Assembly: GCA_039927975.1 (NCBI GenBank)
Contig: JBDSTZ010000306.1
Location: 1 to 38,655, forward strand
Length of the DNA stretch: 38,655 bases
Direction: 5' to 3'
Source: JBDSTZ01 sp039927975
Lineage (GTDB): Bacteria; Pseudomonadota; Gammaproteobacteria; Burkholderiales; Burkholderiaceae_D
The notes beneath the pieces were generated by a model. The model was not told the origin of the DNA. It searched no databases and was given only the letters and a program-made list of their open reading frames with translations. This document shows positions 28,951 through 37,600 of this stretch, one piece after another (the stretch's first letter is position 1; each line of letters opens with the position of its first letter). The translations under genes were made by a program, and so were the position numbers.

Positions 28951-31428
28951 TCAAAGATGGCGGCTGCTCAAATCCGGCTTGCTGCTCGCCATGCCGGCGT
29001 AAAACCCCTGGTACTCGTCGCAGCCCTGCTGGCGCAGGTAGCGCAGCTGCTCGGCTGTTTCCACCCCTTCCGCCACCACCCGCAGGCGCAGGCTGCGGGC
29101 CACCGCGATAATGGCCGGAATGATGGCGGCATCGTCCGGGTCGCCGCTGATGTCGCCGATGAAGGAGCGGTCGATCTTCAGGCGCGACAGCGGCACCTTG
29201 CGCAGCGAACTGAGGCTCGAGTAACCGGTGCCGAAATCGTCGATCGTCAGCCGCACGCCGCGTGCGCGCAGCGCATCGATGGTGGCCAGCGTGGCCGGCT
29301 CGCCGTTCATGATCACCCGCTCGGTGATCTCCAGATCGAGAAACTGCGGCGCCAGGCCGGAACCGGCCAGCGCGTCGTCGATGCTGCGAAGCAGATTGCT
29401 GTGGATGAACTGCACGCTCGACAGGTTGACCGCCACCACCATCGGAAAGCCTTCGTCGCGCCAGGCCCGCGCCTGCGCGCAGGCTTCGCGCAGCACCCAT
29501 TCGCCGATCGGCACGATCAGCCCGCACTCTTCGGCGACCGGCAGGAACTGGTCAGGCTGCAGCAAGCCGCGCTGCGGATGGCGCCAGCGGATCAGCGCTT
29601 CGACGCCGATCGTCTTGCCGGTCGCGATGTCGATCTCGGGCAGGTATTCGAGCAGGAACTCCTGGTTGGCCAGCGCCACGCGCAAGGTGTTTTCCATCTC
29701 GATGCGCTCGATGACATGCGCGTTCATCTCGGGACTGAAAAAGCGGAAGGCGTTGCGCCCGGCCTGCTTGGCGTGGTACATGGCGACGTCGGCGTGGCCG
29801 AGCAGGGTGTCGACGTCCTCGCCGTCGCCCGGATACATGCTGATGCCGATCGACACGCTCAGCGTCGCCTCGGCCGCGCCCACTTTCATCGGCTGGGCCA
29901 CCGCGTGCATGACGGTGGCGGCCACGTGCGCGGCCTGGTCGATGCCGCCGATGCCGGCCAGCAGGATGACGAATTCGTCGCCGCCCTGCCGGCTGACGGT
30001 GTCGACCCCGCGCACGCAACGCGTCAGGCGGCTGGCGATTTCCTTGAGCACGACGTCGCCGGCCTGGTGGCCGTGGCTGTCGTTGATGGCCTTGAAGCGA
30101 TCGAGGTCGATGAACATCAGCGCCAGCATGGTGTGCTGGCGGCGCGCCGTGGCCAGCGCCTGGTGCAGGCGGTCGAGAAACAGCACGCGGTTCGGCAGGT
30201 CGGTGAGGAAGTCGTGCTCGGCCAGGTGGCGGTGGTGGTCCTCGACCTGCTTGCGGTCGGTGATGTCCGACAGGATGGCCATGTAGTTGGAGATGGCGTT
30301 GGCGCCGTCGCGAATGGCGGTCAGCGCCACCCACACGGGATAGGTTTCGCCATTGCTGCGCACGCTCCAGATTTCGCCTTCCCAGTGGCCTTGCTCGTTC
30401 ACGTAATTCCAGATCTGCTGATAAAACGCCGGCTCGTGGGTGTTGGAGTGCAGGCTCGGCACCTCGGCGCCGATGATCTCGAGCGCGCTGTAGCCGGTGA
30501 TGTCGGTAAAGGCCGGATTGGCCGCCACCACCCGGTGGGCGCCATCGGTGATGAGGATGGCGTCGCGGCAATTTTCGAACACCTGGGCCGCCATGTAGAC
30601 GGTACGCTCGGTCGCCTTGCGCGCGGAGATGTCGCGGATCACCGCGTACGATAAATGGACGTCGCTCAGCGCGATGGAGGTCAGCAGCACCTCGGCCCAG
30701 AAGGCAGCGCCCTGGCAGGTCTGGTAGCTCCATTCGTAGCGCCGGTTGCCCTGGCTGAAGGTCTGGTCGGACATGGCGGTGTTTTCAATGATGGACGAGG
30801 CGCCCGAGGGCTGGTACGGGGGCGAGAAGTCGGACAGCGACTTGCCCAGCATGGCGGCCTTGTCGGCGCACTTGAACAAGGCCAGCGCGGCCGGATTGGC
30901 GTCGATGATGCGTTCGCCCTCGATCAGCAGGATGGCGTCGGTGAAGCGCTCGAACAGGTGGCGGAAGTTGCCGCCGGCCTGGACCAGCGCGACCTCGTCG
31001 ATCTTGCGGTCGGTGATGTCGACTTCCATGCACAGCAATTGCTGCGGCACGCCGTCGCGGTTGACCGGGAAGTGGCTCGAATAGACCCAGCGCCGCTGGC
31101 CGTCGAGCCGCTGGACGTGCCAGTCGTGCGGCGCGCTGGGCTGGCCGGTGTTCCAGGCGGTGGCCAGCACGTCCTCGAATTCCTTCTGTTGGCTCAGATG
31201 GGTGAACAGGCTGGTGAGCGGCTTGCCGACCGCCTCGAGCGCGCTCAGGCCGTAGAGCTGCTGGCACATATTGTTCCAGTAGCGCACCACGCCGTCGCGG
31301 TCGGCACTGTGCACGGCCACGTTCGGCGTCAGTTCAATCGCCGCGACAAAGCGGTACAGCACTTCAAGGGCTTCGCGCCCCTGCCCTGCCGGTTCTATCG
31401 GTTTTGCGTCGGCTTTCTCTTGATCCAC
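28951..31428 (-). CDS. PAS-PAS-PAS-GGDEF-EAL cyclic-di-GMP signalling protein
   Basis: An 825-residue cytosolic sensor with no membrane segment. Three PAS domains (about 28-145, 150-270 and 280-393) precede a GGDEF domain with an intact GGDEF at 482-486 and an inhibitory RxxD (RGVD) five residues before it. An EAL domain follows with VEALIRWRHP at about 609, later DFGTGYSS and KIDRSFI motifs. Both diguanylate cyclase and phosphodiesterase activities are formally possible; the conserved YQP at the start of EAL reads YLP, a small departure. The start is the GTG at 31428, six bases after GAGGAA; a TTG at 31509 would add 27 unconvincing residues. It likely tunes motility or biofilm through cyclic-di-GMP in response to redox, light or a ligand. 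Confidence 0.93.
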   Translation of the reverse strand: MDQEKADAKPIEPAGQGREALEVLYRFVAAIELTPNVAVHSADRDGVVRYWNNMCQQLYGLSALEAVGKPLTSLFTHLSQQKEFEDVLATAWNTGQPSAPHDWHVQRLDGQRRWVYSSHFPVNRDGVPQQLLCMEVDITDRKIDEVALVQAGGNFRHLFERFTDAILLIEGERIIDANPAALALFKCADKAAMLGKSLSDFSPPYQPSGASSIIENTAMSDQTFSQGNRRYEWSYQTCQGAAFWAEVLLTSIALSDVHLSYAVIRDISARKATERTVYMAAQVFENCRDAILITDGAHRVVAANPAFTDITGYSALEIIGAEVPSLHSNTHEPAFYQQIWNYVNEQGHWEGEIWSVRSNGETYPVWVALTAIRDGANAISNYMAILSDITDRKQVEDHHRHLAEHDFLTDLPNRVLFLDRLHQALATARRQHTMLALMFIDLDRFKAINDSHGHQAGDVVLKEIASRLTRCVRGVDTVSRQGGDEFVILLAGIGGIDQAAHVAATVMHAVAQPMKVGAAEATLSVSIGISMYPGDGEDVDTLLGHADVAMYHAKQAGRNAFRFFSPEMNAHVIERIEMENTLRVALANQEFLLEYLPEIDIATGKTIGVEALIRWRHPQRGLLQPDQFLPVAEECGLIVPIGEWVLREACAQARAWRDEGFPMVVAVNLSSVQFIHSNLLRSIDDALAGSGLAPQFLDLEITERVIMNGEPATLATIDALRARGVRLTIDDFGTGYSSLSSLRKVPLSRLKIDRSFIGDISGDPDDAAIIPAIIAVARSLRLRVVAEGVETAEQLRYLRQQGCDEYQGFYAGMASSKPDLSSRHL

Positions 31429-31734
31429 AAAGCGTTCCTCGCATCGGCCACAGTCGTCAACCAATCCATTTTTGTCCAGGCGGCCAGCGCCTCGCTTGCG
31501 CACGCTCAAACGAGGCCGACGCCCTGAAAAACGGTACTGAATATATGCACTCGGTCGCCCATTTCAACCGTCCGTCGCGCAAAAACGCCAGCCTGTCGCA
31601 GACCGATGGCGGCCGCGCAGGGGTTTTTCTATAGTGCCAACATGCGCCTGGGGCTCCATCTTTCACGAAAAGACGGAGCACAAGCGCGCCCCGACTGTCC
31701 AACCATTACAGCGCTCACGCCAGGTCCCGCCACC
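31429..31734. other. Intergenic region between divergent GGDEF-EAL and efflux genes
   Basis: About 305 bases with no credible gene. A TATAGT -10-like box at about 31631 faces the efflux genes, without a good -35. No terminator or clear operator palindrome is seen. Confidence 0.5.
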
Positions 31735-33063
31735 ATGAAACTAGAAACCGTGCCACTCGCGCCCGCTCCCACATCGACGCCCTCATCGGCGTCCGCTTCG
31801 GCGTCCGCTTCGGCGCCCTCTTCGGCTGCCGCTTCGGCTCCCACTTCGGCTCCCTCGTCGGCTGCCCCATCGGCCACGGCAAGCAGTGGCGCGCCCGCAG
31901 CGGCGTCGCCACGCCCCGCCCGCCGCCGCTGGCGCAAGCTCGGGCTCGGCCTGGCCATCGTCGCCGTCGCCGGCGCCGCCTTCGCGTGGCGCCAGGCCAG
32001 CCAGACGCCGCCGCCGGCGCCCGTCAAGGCCGCCGCCAAGGCCGAGGTGTACGAACTGGCCAGCGGCGACGTCGGCACCATCGAGGAGCGCGAACTGACA
32101 CTCCAGCTGCCGCTGTCCGGCTCGCTCACCCCGCTGACCCAGGCGACCGTCAAGTCGAAGGCCTCGGGCGTGGTGATGAGCGCGCCGCTGCTCGAAGGCG
32201 CCAGCGTGACGGCCGGCCAGATCATCGCCCGGCTCGACAGTTCCGAGCAGCAAGCCCGCCTGGCCCAGCAGCAAGCCACCGTCGACGAGGCCGGCGCCCG
32301 GCTGGCGCTGGCGCAAAAGAACAAGGACAACAGCGCCGCCCTGCTGGCGCAGAAATTCATCGCGCAAAGCGCCTACGACACGGCGCAGAACAACGTCGAT
32401 CTGGCCAGCGCCAGCCTGGCCGCCGCGCGCGCCCAGCGCGACATGGCGCGCATCGCGCTGGCCGATGGCACCATCCGCGCGCCGCTGTCGGGCGTGATCA
32501 GCAAGCGCCACGTGCAGGCCGGCGAGAAGCTGGCGCCCGACATGCCGGTCTACACCATCGTCAACCTGCGCGAGCTCACGCTCGAAGCGCAGGTGCCGGC
32601 GGCCGACATCACCCGCGTGAAAGTGGGCCAGGAAGTGCGCTTCCAGGTCGACGGCCACGGCCAGCGCGCGATTACCGGCAAGGTCGCGCGGATCAATCCC
32701 ACCACCGAGGCCGGCTCGCGCGCGATGCTGGTGTATATCAGCGTCGACAACGCCGACGCCGCGCTGCGCGGCGGCATGTTCGCCAAGGGCGCGATCACCA
32801 CCGAGAAGTCGCGCCCGCGCCCCCTGCTGCCGCTGGCCGCGCTGCGCAGCGAGCACCAACAGCAGGTGGTCTACGCGCTAGAGAACAACAAGGTGGTGGT
32901 GCGGCCGGTCAAGCTGGGCCTGCGCAACGAGGATGAAGCCATGGCCGAAGTCACCGAGGGTCTGGCCGCCGGCGCCCGCGTGCTGGTCGCCAAACTCGAC
33001 GGCTTGAAGCCCGGCGCCGCCGTCAAGCTGATGGCGCCGGCCGTCGCTGCGAGCAAGGGCTGA
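31735..33063 (+). CDS. RND efflux periplasmic adaptor (membrane fusion protein)
   Basis: A 442-residue adaptor. ATG 31735 is chosen as start, after which MKLETVPLAPAPTSTPS leads into a Ser/Ala/Pro low-complexity cytoplasmic tail (about 15-60) encoded by 12-base repeats. A basic stretch (RPARRRWRK) and a membrane anchor (LGLGLAIVAVAGAAFAW) follow. The periplasmic part has the barrel-sandwich hybrid, SKASGVVMSAPLLEGASVTAGQ and GTIRAPLSGVISKRHVQAGE, flanking a coiled-coil hairpin. It would link the RND pump to an outer-membrane TolC-type channel; none is encoded here. The pump gene starts three bases after its stop. The substrate class is unknown. Confidence 0.93.
   Translation: MKLETVPLAPAPTSTPSSASASASASAPSSAAASAPTSAPSSAAPSATASSGAPAAASPRPARRRWRKLGLGLAIVAVAGAAFAWRQASQTPPPAPVKAAAKAEVYELASGDVGTIEERELTLQLPLSGSLTPLTQATVKSKASGVVMSAPLLEGASVTAGQIIARLDSSEQQARLAQQQATVDEAGARLALAQKNKDNSAALLAQKFIAQSAYDTAQNNVDLASASLAAARAQRDMARIALADGTIRAPLSGVISKRHVQAGEKLAPDMPVYTIVNLRELTLEAQVPAADITRVKVGQEVRFQVDGHGQRAITGKVARINPTTEAGSRAMLVYISVDNADAALRGGMFAKGAITTEKSRPRPLLPLAALRSEHQQQVVYALENNKVVVRPVKLGLRNEDEAMAEVTEGLAAGARVLVAKLDGLKPGAAVKLMAPAVAASKG
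31786..31881 (+). repeat. Eight tandem 12-bp units in the efflux adaptor gene
   Basis: Units begin TCGGC and start at 31786, 31798, 31810, 31822, 31834, 31846, 31858 and 31870. The first two are identical (TCGGCGTCCGCT) and the rest diverge progressively. Each encodes four residues of the type S-A-x-x. Copy-number change would keep the reading frame. Confidence 0.85.
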
Positions 33064-33066
33064 GCC

Positions 33067-36000
33067 ATGTGGATCACCAAGACCAGCATCGCCAACCCCG
33101 TCTTCGCCACCATGGTCATGATCGGCCTGATGGTGCTCGGCCTGTTCGCCTATCGCGGCCTGGGCCTGGAAAGCATGCCCAATGTCGAGCTGCCCTTCGC
33201 CTACGTCGAGGTGCAGTATCCGGGCGCCTCGCCCGAGCAGGTCGAGAACGACATCACGCGGCCGATTGAAGACGCGATCAACACCGTCAGCGGCATCAAG
33301 ACCATCCGCAGCAATTCGTGGGAAGGCCGCAGCGGCATCGGTCTCGAGTTCCAGCTCAGCACCAACATGGACAAGACCATGCAGGAGCTGCGCGACAAGA
33401 TCGCCCGCGTGCGCCCGGGCTTTCCGAAAGAGGCGAAGGAACCGTTCATCATCCGCGCCGAGGGCGACAACGCCCAGGCCATCGTTTCGCTCAGCCTGAC
33501 CTCGCCGTCGCGCAGCCTGCGCGAACTGTCGACCCTGACCGAGCCGCTGATCAGCAAGCGCCTGCAGGGCGTGGCCGGGGTCGGGCAGGTGCGCATCCAC
33601 GGCACCACCAACCGCCAGATCCTGGTCAGCCTGAAACCCGAGCAGATGCAGAGCCAGCGGATCGGCGTCGACGAAGTGCTGCGGGCGATCCAGAGCACCA
33701 ACACGAATCTGCCGGCCGGCAATATCAGCTACGGCGCCAGCGAGCGCCTGGTGCGCATCGAAGGCAAGATGAAGAGCGCGCGCGAATTCAACAAAATCAT
33801 CGTCGCGCGGCGCGCCAGCGGTCCGGTGTACCTCGACCAGGTGGCGCAGGTGATCGACGGCGAGCAGGAGCAGACCTCGATCTCGCGCAACAACGGCGTG
33901 TCGGCCATCTCGCTCGACGTGACCAAGGTGCAGGACGCCAACGTGGTCGAAGTGGGCACCGGCATCAAGCAGGCGGTCGAGGCGCTGCGCAAGACGCTGC
34001 CGTCGGACATTGCACTGCGCATCATGGACGACCAGTCCGAGCGGGTCCAGAGCCAGCTCGACAGCGTCAAGAAGACCATCCTCGAAGGCGCCCTGTTGAC
34101 GATGCTGATCGTGTTCCTGTTCCTGCATTCCTGGCGCAGCACCATCATCACCGGCCTGACGCTGCCGATCTCGGTGATGGCCAGCTTCATCGCCATGAAG
34201 CTGTTCGGCTTCACCCTCAATTTCCTGACCCTGATGGCGCTGTCGCTGTGCATCGGCCTGTTGATCGACGACGCCATCGTGGTACGCGAAAACATCGTGC
34301 GCCACCTCGGCATGGGCAAGAACCACCTGAAGGCGGCGCACGACGGCACCAACGAGATCGGCCTGGCGGTGATGGCGACCACCTTCGCCATCGTCGCCGT
34401 GTTCGTGCCGATCGCCTTCATGCAGGGCATCATCGGGCGCTTCTTCCTGCAGTTCGGCATCACCGTCGCGGTGGCGGTGCTGGTGTCGCTGTTCGTTAGC
34501 TTCACGCTCGACCCGATGCTGTCCTCGCTGTGGCGCGATCCGGTCAAGGACCGCTTCAAGTACCTGCCGTGGCTGGGCCGCCTGATGCAGCGGATCGAGC
34601 GCGGCATCGAACGCGTGCATGTGTGGTACGGCGCGGTGCTCGACCTGGCGCTGCGCTGGAGGAAGAGCACGCTGGCGCTGGCGCTGGCCCTGTTTGTCGG
34701 CAGCCTGGCCCTGATGCCGATGATCGGCGGCGAAATGTTCCCGCAGACCGACGACGGCTACGTGCAGCTGCGCTTCAAGACGGCGGTCGGCTCCAGCCTG
34801 GAATACACCGACGGCAAGGTGCGCCAGATCGAAGCGGCGCTCAAGGACTTTCCCGAGATCGACAGCGTGATGAGCAACATCGGCACCGACGAAGGGCGCA
34901 ACACGGCCGAAGTCAACCTCAAGCTGACCGATGTGCGCAAGACCCACCGCCGCTCGCAGAAGGAACTGGAAAAACTGGTGCGCGCGCGGCTGCAGGCGAT
35001 CGCCGGCATCACCCTCTCGGTGGGCAACAAGCCGATCTTCATCGCCATCCTCGGCCAGGACGAGGCCAAGCTCGATGCCGTGGCCCACAAGCTGATGGAC
35101 AAGATGCGCCCCATCAAGGGACTGGCCGACATGGAGTACAGCCAGGAAGGCGCCAATCCGGCCACCATCGTGAAAATCAACCAGGAACTGGCAAGCGATC
35201 TTGGCCTGTCGGTGCAGCAGATCGGCAGCGCGCTGCGGCCGTTTGTCGCCGGCGACCAGATCAGCCGCTGGCTGGCGCCGGACGGCCAGAACTACGACGT
35301 CAACGTGCAGTTGCCCAAGTCGGGCCGGCGCAAGGTGGCCGACCTGGCCGAGCTGTCGCTGGCGTCGAGCCAGAAGGATGCCGACGGCAATCCGCTGATG
35401 GTGCCGCTGCGCCAGGTGGTCGACTTCGTGCCGTCGACCAGCCCGCAGGTGCTCAAGCGCCAGGCGCTCGAACGGCGGGTGGCGATCTACGCGGCGGTCG
35501 AGGGGCGGCCCAACGGCGACGTCGACGCCGAGGTGCAAAAGGCCATGAAAAGCATCGTGCTGCCCGACGGCGTGCGCTTCGACGTCGGCGGCGAAGCCCA
35601 GCAGATGGCCGAGACCATGTCCGGCTTCCTGGCGGCGGTGGCGATCGCGATCATCTTCATCTACCTGGTGCTGGCGTCGCAGTTCGGCAGCTTCCTGCAA
35701 CCGATCGCGATCATGGTGTCGTTGCCGCTGTCGATGATCGGCGTGCTGATCGCCCTCTTGGTGACGGGCAGCACGCTCAACATCTTCTCGGTGATCGGCA
35801 TCGTCATGCTGATGGGGCTGGTGACCAAGAACGCCATCCTGCTGGTCGACTTCACCAACCACGCCCAGCGCGAGGGCAAGGAGCAGTTCGCGGCGATCCG
35901 CGAGGCGGGCCAGGTGCGGTTGCGGCCGATCCTGATGACCACGCTGGCGATGATATTCGGCATGCTGCCGATGGCGACCGGCCTGGGCGACGGCGTCGAA

Positions 36001-36195
36001 TTGCAGGCGCCGATGGGACGCGCTGTGATCGGCGGGGTGATCACCTCGACCCTGCTGACGCTGGTGGTGGTGCCGGTGGCGTACAGCTATCTGGACCGGC
36101 TGGGCAAGCGCATCAGGCGCTGGCTGCGTGGCGGCGAGGCTGGCGTGGCGCACACCGGATCGCATGAGGAAGTTTCGGTGGCGCCGCTGGCCTGA
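33067..36195 (+). CDS. RND-family efflux pump inner-membrane transporter
   Basis: A 1042-residue pump with the HAE1/AcrB architecture. It has the N-terminal helix MWITKTSIANPVFATMVMIG, two large periplasmic loops, and twelve helices in two halves. The proton-relay acidic pair of TM4 is present in GLLIDDAIVVRENIVRH, and the second half carries GLVTKNAILLVDFTNHAQRE. It exports hydrophobic compounds by proton antiport together with the adaptor encoded three bases upstream; an outer-membrane partner would be encoded elsewhere. The sequence style is of the multidrug (HAE1/MdtB-like) branch, not the heavy-metal CusA branch, which carries a different TM4 motif. The ATG at 33067 is preceded by the adaptor stop in GAGCC. 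Confidence 0.95.
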   Translation: MWITKTSIANPVFATMVMIGLMVLGLFAYRGLGLESMPNVELPFAYVEVQYPGASPEQVENDITRPIEDAINTVSGIKTIRSNSWEGRSGIGLEFQLSTNMDKTMQELRDKIARVRPGFPKEAKEPFIIRAEGDNAQAIVSLSLTSPSRSLRELSTLTEPLISKRLQGVAGVGQVRIHGTTNRQILVSLKPEQMQSQRIGVDEVLRAIQSTNTNLPAGNISYGASERLVRIEGKMKSAREFNKIIVARRASGPVYLDQVAQVIDGEQEQTSISRNNGVSAISLDVTKVQDANVVEVGTGIKQAVEALRKTLPSDIALRIMDDQSERVQSQLDSVKKTILEGALLTMLIVFLFLHSWRSTIITGLTLPISVMASFIAMKLFGFTLNFLTLMALSLCIGLLIDDAIVVRENIVRHLGMGKNHLKAAHDGTNEIGLAVMATTFAIVAVFVPIAFMQGIIGRFFLQFGITVAVAVLVSLFVSFTLDPMLSSLWRDPVKDRFKYLPWLGRLMQRIERGIERVHVWYGAVLDLALRWRKSTLALALALFVGSLALMPMIGGEMFPQTDDGYVQLRFKTAVGSSLEYTDGKVRQIEAALKDFPEIDSVMSNIGTDEGRNTAEVNLKLTDVRKTHRRSQKELEKLVRARLQAIAGITLSVGNKPIFIAILGQDEAKLDAVAHKLMDKMRPIKGLADMEYSQEGANPATIVKINQELASDLGLSVQQIGSALRPFVAGDQISRWLAPDGQNYDVNVQLPKSGRRKVADLAELSLASSQKDADGNPLMVPLRQVVDFVPSTSPQVLKRQALERRVAIYAAVEGRPNGDVDAEVQKAMKSIVLPDGVRFDVGGEAQQMAETMSGFLAAVAIAIIFIYLVLASQFGSFLQPIAIMVSLPLSMIGVLIALLVTGSTLNIFSVIGIVMLMGLVTKNAILLVDFTNHAQREGKEQFAAIREAGQVRLRPILMTTLAMIFGMLPMATGLGDGVELQAPMGRAVIGGVITSTLLTLVVVPVAYSYLDRLGKRIRRWLRGGEAGVAHTGSHEEVSVAPLA

Positions 36196-36246
36196 TGGCG
36201 TTGTGGGACGGTCGCTGGCAACCCGCGCCAGGTGGACGTCAGGAAA

Positions 36247-36398
36247 ATTGACTGTCGGGCCGGGTTGGATTTCTGACTAGATTGACCGTCTGGCCAGATT
36301 GACTGTATGGCCATAGTAAACGAGTGGTCAGATCGGGTATGAGCCCGATTGACTGCCGGGCCGGATCAAGCGCCGGCCCGGACCGGGCGTCCGGCCCG
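36247..36398. repeat. Degenerate tandem array with 17-bp period
   Basis: Best units are ATTGACTGTCGGGCCGG (36247), ATTGACCGTCTGGCCAG (36281), ATTGACTGTATGGCCAT (36298), ATTGACTGCCGGGCCGG (36348), ATCAAGCGCCGGCCCGG (36365) and ACCGGGCGTCCGGCCCG (36382). The units at 36264, 36315 and 36332 (16 bases) are strongly diverged but keep the phase. The array fills the gap between the RND pump stop and the small minus-strand gene. Confidence 0.7.
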
Positions 36399-36406
36399 AC
36401 GGGGCA

Positions 36407-36586
36407 TCAAGTCTGGTCCGGCGTTTCCGGGGCGGCCTCGGCGGCCTCGTCGGCGTCATCCGGCTGCTCGCCGCCTTCGCCTGGACTGTTCTTGAGCTCG
36501 AGCTTGCGCTTGGCTTTTTCGTCCGCTTTCTTCTTCTTTTCTAATTCCCGCTGTCGCTTCTCGTACTGGAAATTAGTCTTAGCCAT
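36407..36586 (-). CDS. Small charged lysine-rich conserved-type protein (59 aa)
   Basis: A 59-residue frame with ATG 36586 and TGA at 36407. AGAGGTG lies just upstream as ribosome-binding site. The N-terminal half is MAKTNFQYEKRQRELEKKKK followed by ADEKAKRKLE, a single charged helix. The C-terminal half is acidic and disordered (PDDADEAAEAAPETPDQT). I recall short proteins opening MAKTNFQYEKRQREL widely in betaproteobacteria without known function. It could bind nucleic acid or ribosomes through the basic helix, but this is a guess. It is 68 bases upstream of the RND-side repeat array centre and 82 bases downstream of the xerD stop, in the same direction as xerD and ogt. Confidence 0.75.
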   Translation of the reverse strand: MAKTNFQYEKRQRELEKKKKADEKAKRKLELKNSPGEGGEQPDDADEAAEAAPETPDQT

Positions 36587-36667
36587 GAATCACCTCTTGA
36601 AGTTGTCGACAAAGAAAAAGGAATGCCGTGCCCACATTATGCGACATTTATGCAGCGCGCATTTGAA

Positions 36668-37600
36668 TTAACCACGTGGATGGTGCTCGGCGTGCAATTG
36701 CTTGAGGCGCTCGCGCGCCACGTGGGTGTAGATCTGGGTGGTCGAGATATCGGAATGGCCGAGTAACAACTGTACCACGCGCAAGTCGGCGCCATGGTTC
36801 AGCAGGTGGGTGGCAAAGGCGTGGCGCAAGGTGTGCGGCGAGAGCGGTCCGTCGATGCCGGCCTTGGCGGCGTGTTTCTTGATCAGGAACCAGAACATCT
36901 GGCGCGTCATCGGGCCGCCGCGCGCGGTGACGAACAGGGCGTCGTCGAGCTGACCGTTCAATATCTCGGCGCGGGCCCCGGCCAGGTAGCGTTGCAGCCA
37001 CTGGCGCGCGACCTGCCCGAACGGCACCAGGCGCGTCTTGCTGCCCTTGCCGGTGATGCGCAGCACGCCGTCGTTGAGGCTCACTTCGAGCAGCTTCAAG
37101 GTCACCAGCTCGGACACCCGCAGGCCGCTCGCGTACATCAGTTCGAGCATGGTGCGCTCGCACAGGCCGAGCGCGGTGGCGACGTCCGGCGCGGCCAGCA
37201 GCGCTTCGACCTGGGCTTCGGTGAGCGTGCTCACCATGCGCGTGGGCTGGCGCGCCGAGGCGATGTCGAGGCAGGGGTCGGTGGCGATCTGCCGCTGGCG
37301 CAGCGCCAGCTGGTAAAAGCGCTTGAGCACCGACAGGCGCCGATTGGCCGAGCTCGGCTTGGTCTCGGCATGCTTGGCGGCGAAATAGGCGCTCAGGTGG
37401 CGCCCTTCGACCGCCAGCAGGTCGGCGCATTCGGGCTGGGCGACGTCGAGCCAGCGGGCGAACAGGCGCATGTCGCGCCGGTAGGCGTCGATCGAATTGC
37501 GCGCCAGCCCTTGTTCGAGCCACAGGCTGTCGCAGAAGGTGTCGATGAGCAGCAGGTTGGCGGGCGACGGATCGGGCCCGGGGGCCGAGCCGGCCGTCAT
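36668..37600 (-). CDS. xerD: Site-specific tyrosine recombinase XerD
   Basis: 310 residues from ATG 37600, which overlaps the ogt stop as ATGA; an in-frame ATG at 37624 lies inside ogt. The N-terminal core-binding domain (about 15-110) is followed by a catalytic domain with R161 (YASGLRVSEL), a lysine at about 185-188 (GKGSK), H256-x2-R259 (SPHTLRHAFATHLLNHGAD), H282 (LLGHSDISTTQ) and nucleophile Y291 (IYTHV). These features mark the XerD half of the XerCD pair that resolves chromosome dimers at dif, activated by FtsK. It is a chromosomal housekeeping recombinase, not an island integrase, and should not be taken as evidence for the island at the left end. Coupled to ogt. Confidence 0.95.
   Translation of the reverse strand: MTAGSAPGPDPSPANLLLIDTFCDSLWLEQGLARNSIDAYRRDMRLFARWLDVAQPECADLLAVEGRHLSAYFAAKHAETKPSSANRRLSVLKRFYQLALRQRQIATDPCLDIASARQPTRMVSTLTEAQVEALLAAPDVATALGLCERTMLELMYASGLRVSELVTLKLLEVSLNDGVLRITGKGSKTRLVPFGQVARQWLQRYLAGARAEILNGQLDDALFVTARGGPMTRQMFWFLIKKHAAKAGIDGPLSPHTLRHAFATHLLNHGADLRVVQLLLGHSDISTTQIYTHVARERLKQLHAEHHPRG

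Noticed and set aside
31786..31881. The 12-bp repeats as a CRISPR or regulatory array
   Set aside because: They are contiguous, in frame, and encode a simple Ser/Ala/Pro tail.
32878..36165. A 1095-codon minus-strand frame opposite the RND pump
   Set aside because: The translation is H/Q/R/D-rich with no recognisable domain; the plus strand encodes a textbook RND transporter.
36247..36398. The 17-bp array as a CRISPR
   Set aside because: Repeats are contiguous with no unique spacers, too short and too divergent, and there are no cas genes.
36668..37600. XerD as the integrase of the left-hand island
   Set aside because: It is a chromosomal dif recombinase coupled to ogt, over 32 kb from the tRNA locus and in GC-rich core sequence.
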